Source: Staphylococcus sp. CAG:324
Lineage (GTDB): Bacteria; Bacillota_I; Bacilli_A; ML615J-28; CAG-313
Length of the DNA: 64,000 nt
Reading direction: 5' to 3'
Assembly (NCBI GenBank): GCA_000433035.1
Contig: FR890813.1
Span: 1-64,000, forward strand
The notes beneath the pieces are model-generated. The model saw nothing but the letters and a program-made list of their open reading frames with translations, made no database searches and was not told the DNA's origin. Below, one piece after another: positions 54,242 through 62,961 of this stretch. The position numbers were made by a program, and so were the translations under genes. Position 1 is the first letter of the stretch. Each line of letters opens with the position of its first letter.

Positions 54242-55903
54242 TTACATTTTTTCTGGTGTGCTAACCCCAATTAATGTTAAAGAATCCTTTAAAACAATTT
54301 TTATTGCTAGTAAAACTGTCAATTTTTCCATAACGAGTTGTTTATTATCTGTTATCACTTTTTGATCATTATAATAACTATGCAATTGATATGCAAGGTC
54401 ATCAATGTAGTGTGTCAATTTATGCACAAGCCGTTTCTCTGCAACCTCTAATAAAACATTAGGATATTGAAGTAATACTAAACAAATATCTTTAATGCTA
54501 TCTATATCTATTTCATTAAATTCTTCAACTGGAATAAAGTCAATTCCATTATCTTTTGCATTTTTAAAAATGCTACAAATTCTTGCATATGCATATTGTG
54601 CATAAAAAACAGGATTATCATTAGATTTTTGTTTCATTAAGTCAAGATCTAAATCCATATGCGTACTAAGAGATTTGGCAACATAGAAATATCTTAAAGC
54701 ATCGGTTCCCACATCGTCAATTAAATCGATGAGGGTAATTGCTTTCCCACTTCTTTTGCTCATTTTAACTTCTACTCCATCTTCAATAACTCTTACCATT
54801 TGCAAAATTTCAACGTCGATTAAATTTGAATTTCCTCCTACCATTGAAACAGCAGCTTTTAGTCGATGAATATACCCATGATGATCCGCTCCTAAAACAT
54901 CAATTAAATGATGGTATCCTCTTGATAGTTTATTTGCATGATAAGCAATATCTGGCAATAAATAAGTATAACTCCCATCTGACTTGATAATAACACGATC
55001 TTTTTCATCACCATAATCAGTTGTTTTAAGCCATAATGCTCCATCTTTTTGATACGTATAACCTTGTTTTTTTAAATTAGCAAGAACATTTTCTACTTCT
55101 TTTGTTTCATATAGGCTTTTTTCACTAAACCAAGTATCAAACTCAACATTAAATTTTTTTAAATCTTTTTTTAAATTGCCTAAGAGTTTTTCAGTACCAT
55201 ATGATTTGAAAAAATCAAGATCAAAATTATTTAAAAATCTATCACCATATTCATCCTTAATTTCTTCAGCAACCTGAATAATTTCTTTTCCGAAATAATA
55301 ATCTTCTTTCATTTCAATATGAAAACCAAATAATTCTTTATAACGTTCATATACACTATAAGCCATATTAATAATTTGATTACCAGCATCATTTACATAA
55401 TGTTCCTTATGAACATCATAGCCTACTTTTCTCATAATTCTTGCTAAAGAATCACCATAAGCTGCACCTCTTCCATGGCCCACATGCAAATATCCTGTTG
55501 GATTAGCTGATACAAATTCTAAGCAAATTTTTTCATTTTTACCAAAGTTAGAATTTCCATAATTTTCTTTTTCTTCATTTATTTTTAAAATTATTTTTAA
55601 CAAATAGGCTTTATCAATTGTCAAATTAATAAAACCTGGTCCTGCAATTTCAACATTAGACAAATTTAGTTTCTTCCAATCAAGTCTAGAAACAATTTCA
55701 TTTGCAATTTCCAATGGCCTTTTTTTGGCTATTTTAGCAAGACGCATTGCAGTATTAGTTGAATAATCACCATGCTCTTTCTCTTTTGGGATTTCAAGAA
55801 TAATATCTTCTTTATTTTTAATCACAGTTTCATCTACATATCCAAGATTAGTCACTACTTCAAAAATCCCTTTTTTAATTATTTCTTTTAATTCATTTAA
55901 CAT
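54242..55903 (-). CDS. argS: Arginyl-tRNA synthetase
   Basis: A 553-residue class Ia synthetase. The N-terminal additive domain (residues 1-110), the HIGH-type motif in NPTGYLHVGHGRGA (near 125), the KMSKR motif VKMSKRSGKAI and the C-terminal DALR anticodon domain with DALRYF are intact. The ATG at 55903 has GGTGAT 3-4 bases upstream; the longer frame beginning at 55930 starts downstream of the -10 box but lacks a ribosome site. The gene ends convergently with a tRNA-Arg. Confidence 0.96.
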   Translation of the reverse strand: MLNELKEIIKKGIFEVVTNLGYVDETVIKNKEDIILEIPKEKEHGDYSTNTAMRLAKIAKKRPLEIANEIVSRLDWKKLNLSNVEIAGPGFINLTIDKAYLLKIILKINEEKENYGNSNFGKNEKICLEFVSANPTGYLHVGHGRGAAYGDSLARIMRKVGYDVHKEHYVNDAGNQIINMAYSVYERYKELFGFHIEMKEDYYFGKEIIQVAEEIKDEYGDRFLNNFDLDFFKSYGTEKLLGNLKKDLKKFNVEFDTWFSEKSLYETKEVENVLANLKKQGYTYQKDGALWLKTTDYGDEKDRVIIKSDGSYTYLLPDIAYHANKLSRGYHHLIDVLGADHHGYIHRLKAAVSMVGGNSNLIDVEILQMVRVIEDGVEVKMSKRSGKAITLIDLIDDVGTDALRYFYVAKSLSTHMDLDLDLMKQKSNDNPVFYAQYAYARICSIFKNAKDNGIDFIPVEEFNEIDIDSIKDICLVLLQYPNVLLEVAEKRLVHKLTHYIDDLAYQLHSYYNDQKVITDNKQLVMEKLTVLLAIKIVLKDSLTLIGVSTPEKM

Positions 55904-55943
55904 ATTATCACCATTTATATTTTTATCCATTATATGCTAACTT

Positions 55944-55972
55944 ATTATAGCAAAAAAGCTTTTTTTTTTCAA
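55944..55972 (-). promoter_or_regulatory. Promoter of argS
   Basis: Minus strand TTGAAA, 17 bases, TATAAT with TGC before the -10. The A-run and T-run in the spacer (around AAGCTTTTTT) could also form a small hairpin. Confidence 0.7.
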
Positions 55973-56030
55973 GAAAAGTATTTTTAAAGATGAAATTTTA
56001 CTAAAAAAGTAGATGATATAACCATCTACC

Positions 56031-57032
56031 TTAATTCATTAAATTGTTTTGATAATGATGAATACTCTTCATAACCTTATTTTTTAAATCTACATCGGGA
56101 AGTTTTTCATTAGCAAGTTCTAAAGCCCAAAGGATTGCCCCCATAACTGGAGACTCATTCAACACAAGAAAATCACACCTTTTTTTTGTTAAGGTTGTTA
56201 CAACTTCCTTAAACCTGTTTAACATTTCATCATTTGTAGCCTTTGCCCAAACAGAACCAGCAAGAATAATTTGAATCGGTTCCTTGATATTCAGTTCGGT
56301 AATCACACCAGCAATTGATTTTCCCATATTCTCACCAGAATCTCGTAATATTTTAATAGATGGTAAATCATTTTGATTTGCTCTATTAAATAAAGATTTT
56401 ATAAGAAAAGTAGAATCTATTTTTTTAGATACGATTGCATTGCTAAAATCCTTTTTATCATCAATTTCATACATGTTAAAAACATCTTTTGTAATTAGAG
56501 ATTGAGGACCAAAACGAAAACATTCATCAAAAGCAGTTCTTACAGCAGCTCTTGCAAGATATGAGCCTCCTCCTTCATCACCAGCCACATAACCAATGCC
56601 ACCTATTTGCATCCAATTTCCCTCTTCATCAATACCAACATTTACCGTACCTGTTCCATTGATTGAACATACACCAGTACCTGTTTTTGAAGCAGCTTTA
56701 ATCCCCAAAAAACCATCGTTTACAACAACAAATTTTTTAAATCCTATTTTTTTTACTACTTCTTCTAAAGCTTTTTTTTGAAACGGTGCATCTACTCCTG
56801 CAAGTCCAAAAGCACCAGCTACAATGTCATCCATTGATAAATGATTCCGGTTTAATAATTCTTCTATCCGTAATTTCATAATATTATACGAACCATCAAA
56901 TCCGCCTACAGAAGGTACCTCATGACTACAAGTTCCACTTCTTACACCATCAATGAAATTACCTTCAGTATCGTATAATAAATAATCTGTTTTCGTATTG
57001 CCCCCATCAACACCGATTATAAATTTTTTCAT
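56031..57032 (-). CDS. BadF/BadG-type sugar kinase (N-acetylglucosamine kinase-like)
   Basis: A 333-residue ASKHA kinase. The phosphate-1 motif GVDGGNTKTDYLLYD is at residues 7-21, phosphate-2 SINGTGTVNVG near 125, and GDEGGGSYLARAAV near 150, a combination seen in eukaryote-like GlcNAc kinases of bacteria. It starts within the end of the GH4 gene (ATGA overlap), so kinase and glycosidase are translated together. The substrate is probably a hexose or amino sugar; GlcNAc is a guess from the family. Confidence 0.8.
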   Translation of the reverse strand: MKKFIIGVDGGNTKTDYLLYDTEGNFIDGVRSGTCSHEVPSVGGFDGSYNIMKLRIEELLNRNHLSMDDIVAGAFGLAGVDAPFQKKALEEVVKKIGFKKFVVVNDGFLGIKAASKTGTGVCSINGTGTVNVGIDEEGNWMQIGGIGYVAGDEGGGSYLARAAVRTAFDECFRFGPQSLITKDVFNMYEIDDKKDFSNAIVSKKIDSTFLIKSLFNRANQNDLPSIKILRDSGENMGKSIAGVITELNIKEPIQIILAGSVWAKATNDEMLNRFKEVVTTLTKKRCDFLVLNESPVMGAILWALELANEKLPDVDLKNKVMKSIHHYQNNLMN

Positions 57033-58318
57033 TTGTTATCTTCCTTAAAAAATTGTGGCAAATAATCTTTATGGGCTTCAAGTAATTCATCAAAACAATC
57101 AGATGCCGTTTTTAAATCCGCAACAAGTGGATTTGACATCAAAGCTCGCATCGCTTCTTTTTTATCTCCATAAATTGCTGCCTTTACTGCATGCTTTTCA
57201 TATGCTTTTAATTGCTTAATATATTCTTTAATATGATCGTTAACTTGCCCTTTAACTGGTAAAGTTTTAGCCCCATCTTTACCTATAATTGCTCTTACTT
57301 CAACTGCATCATTCTCATCTAAAAAGTCAATAGCACCTTTATTTAAAACATTTACAACTTGAACATCTTGTTTATCATTCCAAATAGAATCTACTAAAGA
57401 TATAGCTACCTCACTATATCTTGCGCCACCTCTTTTTGAAAGTTGTACAGGTTTGACATGCAAATCATTATCTTGATAAATTTTTAATAATTCTTCTTCA
57501 ATTTCCATACAAATTTCTCCTCTTGTCTTTGGAGAATTTTTCAATTTTTCTAATTTACTATTTTTAAAATAATAATATTCAAGATAACTAGTTGGAATTG
57601 CTCCAATATATTCTATTTGTTCTTTAGTAAATCCACTAGCAGGAATATTCTTCATTGATTCACTATTGATACCTGCTGCCAATGCATCTTCTAGATAATC
57701 TTTACCGTCTTGTTCAATTTTAGTAATATATGCAAAATGATTCAATCCCATATATTCAACCTCAGCATTAGGTAAATTCATACTTTTTTTAATACCATCA
57801 ATTGTATTAATTGGAACATTGCATAATCCCATCATTTTCACATTCGTATAATTCAACAAAGCCTCAGCAATCATCCCTGATGGATTAGAAAAATTTATAA
57901 GCCAAGCGTTTGGACAATACATTTCCATCATTTTTACAATTTGAATCATTACAGGAATTGTTCTTAATCCTTTAAACATTCCACCAATTCCACATGTCTC
58001 TTGACCGATTAAATCATACTTTAGAGGTATTTTTTCATCTTTTACACGTGCTGGTAATTTTCCAACTCTAATTTGAGCAAGAACAAAATCTGCCCCTTTT
58101 AAAGCATGTTCATAGTCATTTAATACCAATTCAGTTTTGCAATTAAGACCAGCTGCCACAATCATTCTTTGACAAAGGCTACCTACAATATTTAGTTTTC
58201 TTTCATCAATATCCATAAAACTAATTTCACTAACAGGAAGAGAGTCTCTTTTATTGATTATCCCTTCAATTAATTCAGGTGTATAAGTACTACCTGCACC
58301 AATAATACAAATTTTCAT
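57029..58318 (-). CDS. Glycoside hydrolase family 4 (6-phospho-glycosidase-like)
   Basis: A 429-residue NAD- and Mn2+-dependent glycosidase. The Rossmann start CIIGAGSTYTPELI is at residues 3-16; GVGKLPARVKDE-like and GQETCGIGGMFKGLRTIPV segments, the metal ligands in MGLCNVPIN (Cys near 171) and GLNHFAYI (His near 200) and TRGEICMEIEEE follow in order. The closest types are 6-phospho-beta-glucosidases (LicH/CelF). GGAGT precedes the ATG. No PTS genes flank it, so the source of phospho-sugar is unclear. Confidence 0.9.
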   Translation of the reverse strand: MKICIIGAGSTYTPELIEGIINKRDSLPVSEISFMDIDERKLNIVGSLCQRMIVAAGLNCKTELVLNDYEHALKGADFVLAQIRVGKLPARVKDEKIPLKYDLIGQETCGIGGMFKGLRTIPVMIQIVKMMEMYCPNAWLINFSNPSGMIAEALLNYTNVKMMGLCNVPINTIDGIKKSMNLPNAEVEYMGLNHFAYITKIEQDGKDYLEDALAAGINSESMKNIPASGFTKEQIEYIGAIPTSYLEYYYFKNSKLEKLKNSPKTRGEICMEIEEELLKIYQDNDLHVKPVQLSKRGGARYSEVAISLVDSIWNDKQDVQVVNVLNKGAIDFLDENDAVEVRAIIGKDGAKTLPVKGQVNDHIKEYIKQLKAYEKHAVKAAIYGDKKEAMRALMSNPLVADLKTASDCFDELLEAHKDYLPQFFKEDNK

Positions 58319-58333
58319 AATATACTCCTATCT

Positions 58334-59488
58334 TTATAAATATTTTTTTAAGGCTTCAACTTTATCTAATTTTTCCCATGGTAAATCCAAATCATTTCGA
58401 CCAAAATGACCATAGGTTGAAGTTTGGCGATAAATTGGTCTTTTTAAATCCAAATGTTGAATTATACCCTTTGGTGTTAAATCAAAATTACTTTTAACAA
58501 TATGAATTAAAGTACTCTCACTGTATTTAGATGTACCAAAAGTTTCTATACAGATGGAAGTTGGCTCTGCAATACCAATAGCATAAGATAATTGTATTTG
58601 CAATCTATCTGCAAACCCTGCCGCAACCATATTCTTAGCCACATATCTTGCCATATATGATGCACTTCGATCTACTTTAGTAGGATCTTTGCCACTAAAA
58701 GAACCACCACCATGAGGTGCATACCCACCATAAGTATCAACAATAATTTTGCGACCAGTCAAACCCGAATCACCTTTAGGACCACCAATTACAAACCTTC
58801 CGGTCGGATTAACATATATTTTCGTATCCTTATCTATCAACATTTTAGGAATAACAGGAGTTATTACCTCCTCAATTATAAGGTTACGCAAAGTACTCTG
58901 TGATACTTCCTCATCATGTTGAGTAGACACAACAATGGTATCTATTCTTAAAACATTCCCGTCATCATCATACTCCACAGATACTTGTGTTTTACCATCA
59001 GGACGTAATTCCTTATGACTGCCATTTTTTCTGATTTCAGCAAGACGTCTAGCAAGTTTATGAGCTAATACAATTGGCATCGGCATCAATTCTTCAGTTT
59101 CTTTACATGCATAACCGAACATCATTCCTTGATCTCCTGCACCATCAACATCAACACCTAATGCAATATCTGGTGATTGTTCTTTTAATGATACTAATAC
59201 CGCTAGATTTTCACTATCAAAACCAAATTTACCACGATTATAACCAATTTCTTCAACAGTATGACGAACAATTTTTTGAACATCACAATATCCTTCTGTT
59301 GTTATTTCACCCATCACTAAGACTAAACCTGTCGTTGCACATACTTCACACGCTACTCTTGAATTTGGATCTTGAGATAAAATATCGTCTAAAATAGCAT
59401 CACTGATTTGATCACAAATTTTATCTGGATGCCCTTCGGTCACAGATTCAGATGTAAAAATTCTTCTATTTATTTTTTTATTTTCCAT
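58334..59488 (-). CDS. metK: S-adenosylmethionine synthetase
   Basis: A 384-residue MetK that makes SAM from ATP and methionine. Motifs: TSESVTEGHPDKICDQISDAI near residue 13, GAGDQGMMFGYA (about 117), the P-loop-like GGGSFSGKDPTKVDRSASYMARY (about 255). The family length is normal. GGTGAA precedes the ATG. No SAM riboswitch is present upstream; a standard promoter is. Confidence 0.97.
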   Translation of the reverse strand: MENKKINRRIFTSESVTEGHPDKICDQISDAILDDILSQDPNSRVACEVCATTGLVLVMGEITTEGYCDVQKIVRHTVEEIGYNRGKFGFDSENLAVLVSLKEQSPDIALGVDVDGAGDQGMMFGYACKETEELMPMPIVLAHKLARRLAEIRKNGSHKELRPDGKTQVSVEYDDDGNVLRIDTIVVSTQHDEEVSQSTLRNLIIEEVITPVIPKMLIDKDTKIYVNPTGRFVIGGPKGDSGLTGRKIIVDTYGGYAPHGGGSFSGKDPTKVDRSASYMARYVAKNMVAAGFADRLQIQLSYAIGIAEPTSICIETFGTSKYSESTLIHIVKSNFDLTPKGIIQHLDLKRPIYRQTSTYGHFGRNDLDLPWEKLDKVEALKKYL

Positions 59489-59520
59489 ATTTCACCAAAT
59501 CTTTCTTTTTTATCATTGTT

Positions 59521-59549
59521 ATTATATAATAAGATAGTTATTTTTGCAA
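59521..59549 (-). promoter_or_regulatory. Promoter of metK
   Basis: Minus strand TTGCAA, 17 bases, TATAAT, about 33 bases before the metK ATG. The -10 lacks the TG extension. Confidence 0.6.
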
Positions 59550-59555
59550 GCAACA

Positions 59556-60209
59556 TTATTTTAAAAATTGATCCCACAATTCACTTGTTGGAATTTTATT
59601 AAATATTAACCTATTATTGGTAATTGGATGATAAAAAGATATCTCATAAGCATATAACATCAATTGATTGTAATGACTACCACCATATAGAACATCACCT
59701 ACTAAAGGGTGTTGCCGATGAGAAAATTGTACTCTTATTTGATGATGTCTTCCTGTAATAAGATTAATATCCAAAAGTGTTTTATTATTTAATATTTTAA
59801 TTACACTATATTCTAATATTGCTAATTTTCCATTTTTACTATTTCCAATATAAGATTTTACTTCTTTTTCATCTTTAATTAAATAATTTTTAAGAATATC
59901 TCCTTTTTCAATTATACCATCTACTATTGCATAATACTTTTTAGAAAAGTCTTTTTTAACAATTTGCTCATTTAATCTTCTAGCAGCTTTTGATGTTTTT
60001 GCAAATACCATTACTCCTCCTGTCATTCGATCTAACCTATGCACAAGTCCTAAATAAACATTACCTGGTTTATTATATTTATCTTTTATATAATATTTTA
60101 AAAGTGTAAGCATATCCGCATCTTTCGTTTGATCTTCTTGGGATAAAATCCCTGCTGGTTTAATTGCTACAATTAAATGATTATCTTCATATAAGATTTC
60201 TAAACTCAT
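59556..60209 (-). CDS. RluA family pseudouridine synthase
   Basis: A 217-residue pseudouridine synthase that lacks an S4 domain. The catalytic Asp is in GLVHRLDRMTGGVMVFAKT (near residue 57), and the C-terminal TGRHHQIRVQFSHRQHPLVGD block is intact. Such short RluA-type enzymes modify rRNA or tRNA; the target position cannot be assigned. It ends 67 bases before metK, and no terminator is obvious between them. Confidence 0.9.
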   Translation of the reverse strand: MSLEILYEDNHLIVAIKPAGILSQEDQTKDADMLTLLKYYIKDKYNKPGNVYLGLVHRLDRMTGGVMVFAKTSKAARRLNEQIVKKDFSKKYYAIVDGIIEKGDILKNYLIKDEKEVKSYIGNSKNGKLAILEYSVIKILNNKTLLDINLITGRHHQIRVQFSHRQHPLVGDVLYGGSHYNQLMLYAYEISFYHPITNNRLIFNKIPTSELWDQFLK

Positions 60210-60305
60210 ATTCTCACCTATTTTATTATATCATTTTTTATAGTTTTTTGCAAAGATAAAACCTTTTGCCATATAAATTTTTCCTATTTAAACAATTCAA
60301 ATTAT

Positions 60306-60334
60306 TTGATAATTATTACTTAATATGTTATAAT
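60306..60334 (+). promoter_or_regulatory. Promoter of the HTH gene
   Basis: TTGATA, 17 bases, TATAAT with TGT before the -10, 24 bases upstream of the ATG. Confidence 0.65.
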
Positions 60335-60357
60335 AAAAATATGAAAGGAGAGTTAAT

Positions 60358-60939
60358 ATGGCAGAACAAGAAACTCAAAATATACCAACTGCTCAAGAAC
60401 TACCTATAGAAGAACAAAGTGAACAAAGCAATCCACTGGCTTTTCTTGATGAAAAACCAAAAAAGAAACTATCAAAAGGCGAAAGAAAAAAACTTAGAGT
60501 GATTAAAAAATTATTACTTGGTGAAATTAATGGTACTGAGGCTGCAAAAAAACTTGGTATTACAACAAGACAAGTTAGAAATTTAAAACGCCAAGTATTA
60601 AATGAAGGTACTGAAGGAGTTGTTCATAAAAATAAAAACTACAAACCATATAATACTTATGATACAGAAGTGAGTACTTTTATTTGTAAATTATACCGAA
60701 GAGAATATCGTGGTACAAATTTTAGTGAATTTGCTAGAATATGTCAAGAACAATATGGAGTTGAAGCATCACGCAGTACTATTTATAATTTTTTAAGAAG
60801 AGGACGAATTCGCTCTCCCCAAAGAAAAACAAAAAAGAAAAAAGTTAATGAAGTTGTTACTTCTAATACCAAAACTAAAACTATTTCAAGAAAGAATTCT
60901 TCTACCACTAAAAAAAGCCTAGAAAACTCTAAATCTTAA
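60358..60939 (+). CDS. Orphan HTH protein resembling the DNA-binding part of ISNCY-type transposases
   Basis: A 193-residue protein. Residues 1-38 are acidic/Gln-rich; residues about 40-85 hold a homeodomain-like HTH (KLRVIKKLLLGEINGTEAAKKLGITTRQVRNLKRQ); about 95-160 resemble the second HTH (FICKLYRREYRGTNFSEFARICQEQYGVEASRSTIYNFLRR). This tandem arrangement is that of the N-terminal region of ISNCY/IS1202-like transposases. The DDE catalytic domain is missing; instead the protein ends in a Lys/Ser/Thr-rich tail. It has its own promoter, AAGGAG site and terminator, so it looks like a domesticated DNA-binding protein rather than a decaying fragment. Confidence 0.75.
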   Translation: MAEQETQNIPTAQELPIEEQSEQSNPLAFLDEKPKKKLSKGERKKLRVIKKLLLGEINGTEAAKKLGITTRQVRNLKRQVLNEGTEGVVHKNKNYKPYNTYDTEVSTFICKLYRREYRGTNFSEFARICQEQYGVEASRSTIYNFLRRGRIRSPQRKTKKKKVNEVVTSNTKTKTISRKNSSTTKKSLENSKS

Positions 60940-60950
60940 TTTAGAGTTTT
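60923..60950 (+). terminator. Terminator of the HTH gene, containing its stop codon
   Basis: An 11-bp stem AAAACTCTAAA / TTTAGAGTTTT; the stop codon lies in the 6-base loop, and a T tract follows. The ispG ribosome site begins 7 bases downstream. Confidence 0.82.
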
Positions 60951-60967
60951 TTTAAAAAGGAGTTATG

Positions 60968-62020
60968 ATGAGAAAGACAAAAGAAATTAAAATTGGTCAT
61001 ATTACTATTGGTAACAATCATCCTGTAATTATTCAATCAATGACTAATACCAAGACGAAAGATATCCAATCAACAGTCGAACAAATTCATGCCTTAGATA
61101 AGTTAGGTGCTCAAATTGTACGAGTTAGCGTTGTTGATGAGGAAGATGCTATTGCAATTACTGAAATTAAAAAATACATAAATCTACCAATTGTCGCAGA
61201 TATTCATTTTAGTTATAAACTTGCCATTAAAGCCATTGAAGCAGGCGCTGATAAGATAAGGATCAATCCTGGAAACATTGGTAATATTGACGAAATTAAA
61301 AAGATAGTTGAGAAATGTAAAGAAAAGAACATTCCTATTAGGGTTGGTATCAATTCTGGTTCTTTAGAAAAAAACTTATATGAAAAATATCATGGTGTAA
61401 CAGCTGAAGCACTTTTGGAAAGTATGGAAAAATATATTTTACTATTGGAATCGTTTAACTTTTATAATATAGTTTTAAGCATTAAAGCAACTGATTTACA
61501 AACAACAATTGAAGCAAATCGTTTACTTGCAAAAAGATTTACTTACCCAATTCATATTGGTCTTACAGAAGCAGGAACAGTAAATAGTGGAACGATTAGA
61601 TCAAGTTATGTTTTAGGAACTTTATTAAATGAAGGTATTGGAGAAACGATTAGAGTATCTTTAACAGGCAATCCCCTTAATGAAATAATTGTGGCCAAAG
61701 AAATTTTGTCAATGTTTCATTTATATCAAAAACCAACTCTTATCAGTTGCCCTACATGTGGTAGAACAGCATATAATATGGAACCTATTGTTACGGAAAT
61801 TGAACATTTTTTGAATGAATTGAACGTCGATATTAAAGTTGCTATTATGGGATGTGCCGTTAATGGACCAGGGGAGGCTAGAGATGCTGATATTGGAATT
61901 GCTGGAGGAAAAAATGAAGCTGTATTATTTAAAAAAGGTGTTATCATTAAAAAAATACCCGAAAATATGATAGTTGATGAATTAAAAAACGCCATTTTAG
62001 ATATAATGAATAAAAAATAG
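60968..62020 (+). CDS. ispG: 4-hydroxy-3-methylbut-2-enyl diphosphate synthase
   Basis: A 350-residue [4Fe-4S] enzyme of the MEP isoprenoid pathway, converting MEcPP to HMBPP. The TIM-barrel half starts IKIGHITIGNNHPVIIQSMTNT; the C-terminal cluster-binding domain has CPTCGRT and CAVNGPGEA. AAGGAG is 5 bases from the second of two adjacent ATG codons, so I use 60968. It has no promoter of its own that I see, and may depend on leaky read-through from the HTH gene or on a weak site in that gene's 3' end. Confidence 0.95.
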   Translation: MRKTKEIKIGHITIGNNHPVIIQSMTNTKTKDIQSTVEQIHALDKLGAQIVRVSVVDEEDAIAITEIKKYINLPIVADIHFSYKLAIKAIEAGADKIRINPGNIGNIDEIKKIVEKCKEKNIPIRVGINSGSLEKNLYEKYHGVTAEALLESMEKYILLLESFNFYNIVLSIKATDLQTTIEANRLLAKRFTYPIHIGLTEAGTVNSGTIRSSYVLGTLLNEGIGETIRVSLTGNPLNEIIVAKEILSMFHLYQKPTLISCPTCGRTAYNMEPIVTEIEHFLNELNVDIKVAIMGCAVNGPGEARDADIGIAGGKNEAVLFKKGVIIKKIPENMIVDELKNAILDIMNKK

Positions 62021-62050
62021 TATGGAAAAACTAGTTTTCCCATACTATTT
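62014..62050. terminator. Bidirectional terminator between ispG and endonuclease IV
   Basis: A 12-bp stem (AAAATAGTATGG and complement) around a 13-base loop, with the ispG stop codon in the left arm and T tracts on both sides. Confidence 0.85.
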
Positions 62051-62055
62051 TATTT

Positions 62056-62961
62056 TTATACAGCATATTGTTTAATTTTATCAATTAATTCACTATCAAA
62101 TTTACCATTTTGAATCATTTCAATTTCATATTTATATGGCGGATATGATAAATTTTTATTAACCTCAACATATGGAGTTTCTAAAATTTTAGGAATCTTT
62201 TCAAAACGATGATCATTGCATATCTTATTTATGGTATCAAAACCAAGATAGCCAAAACCAATATTTTCATGCCGATCTTTATGAGAACCTCTAGCATTTT
62301 TTGAATCGTTAATATGAATTACTTTTAAATAATGGATACCAATTACTTCTTCAAATTTATTTATGACACCTTCATAATCATTCACTATATCATAGCCACT
62401 ATCATGAATATGACACGTATCTAAACATACACCTATCCTATTTTTATTATCAATGCCATCTATTATTGTTTTTATTTCTTCAAAAGTTTTACCACATTCA
62501 GTTCCTTTGCCAGCCATCGTTTCAATAGCTATGACACTTTTACAATCTTTGGTCAAATCTAATATCTGATTAATGCCATTTGATATTCTTTTTAATCCCA
62601 TTTCAGTACCGACCCCCATATGAGCACCAGGATGTAAAACTAGATATTTAGCGCCAATTCTATCTACACCACGCAATTCTTTGGCAATAAAACTAATTGC
62701 AAAATTAAATTTATCATCATCCATCTGAGCAAGATTTACAATATAAGGGGCATGAACAATAATATCTTCACCATTTATTCCAAATTCCTTTGCAAGAGCG
62801 ATTGCCTGTGGGGCATTTTGATTTTCAATTGGTTTTCTAAAAGTATTTTGTGGAGCTCCCAAATAGACCATCAAACAATTTCCCCCATAAGAAAGGATTT
62901 CCTCAACACTACCAATTAGCATTTTTGAACCATTATTAGAAACATGTGAACCAATTTTCAT
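62056..62961 (-). CDS. nfo: Endonuclease IV
   Basis: A 301-residue AP endonuclease that cuts at abasic sites during base-excision repair. The family start KIGSHVSNNG, the zinc ligands in LHPGAH (near residue 108), GVCLDTCHIHDSGYD (near 180) and HINDSKNARGSHKDRHENIGFG (about 215-236) are all visible. It overlaps the upstream helicase stop by one base (TAATG). Confidence 0.94.
   Translation of the reverse strand: MKIGSHVSNNGSKMLIGSVEEILSYGGNCLMVYLGAPQNTFRKPIENQNAPQAIALAKEFGINGEDIIVHAPYIVNLAQMDDDKFNFAISFIAKELRGVDRIGAKYLVLHPGAHMGVGTEMGLKRISNGINQILDLTKDCKSVIAIETMAGKGTECGKTFEEIKTIIDGIDNKNRIGVCLDTCHIHDSGYDIVNDYEGVINKFEEVIGIHYLKVIHINDSKNARGSHKDRHENIGFGYLGFDTINKICNDHRFEKIPKILETPYVEVNKNLSYPPYKYEIEMIQNGKFDSELIDKIKQYAV

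Noticed and set aside
55904..56030. T-box leader before argS
   Set aside because: The spacing between promoter and start codon is under 50 bases, and no T-box sequence or specifier hairpin is seen.
59489..59555. SAM riboswitch before metK
   Set aside because: Only 67 bases separate the genes and they hold a promoter and a ribosome site; there is no room for an S-box aptamer.
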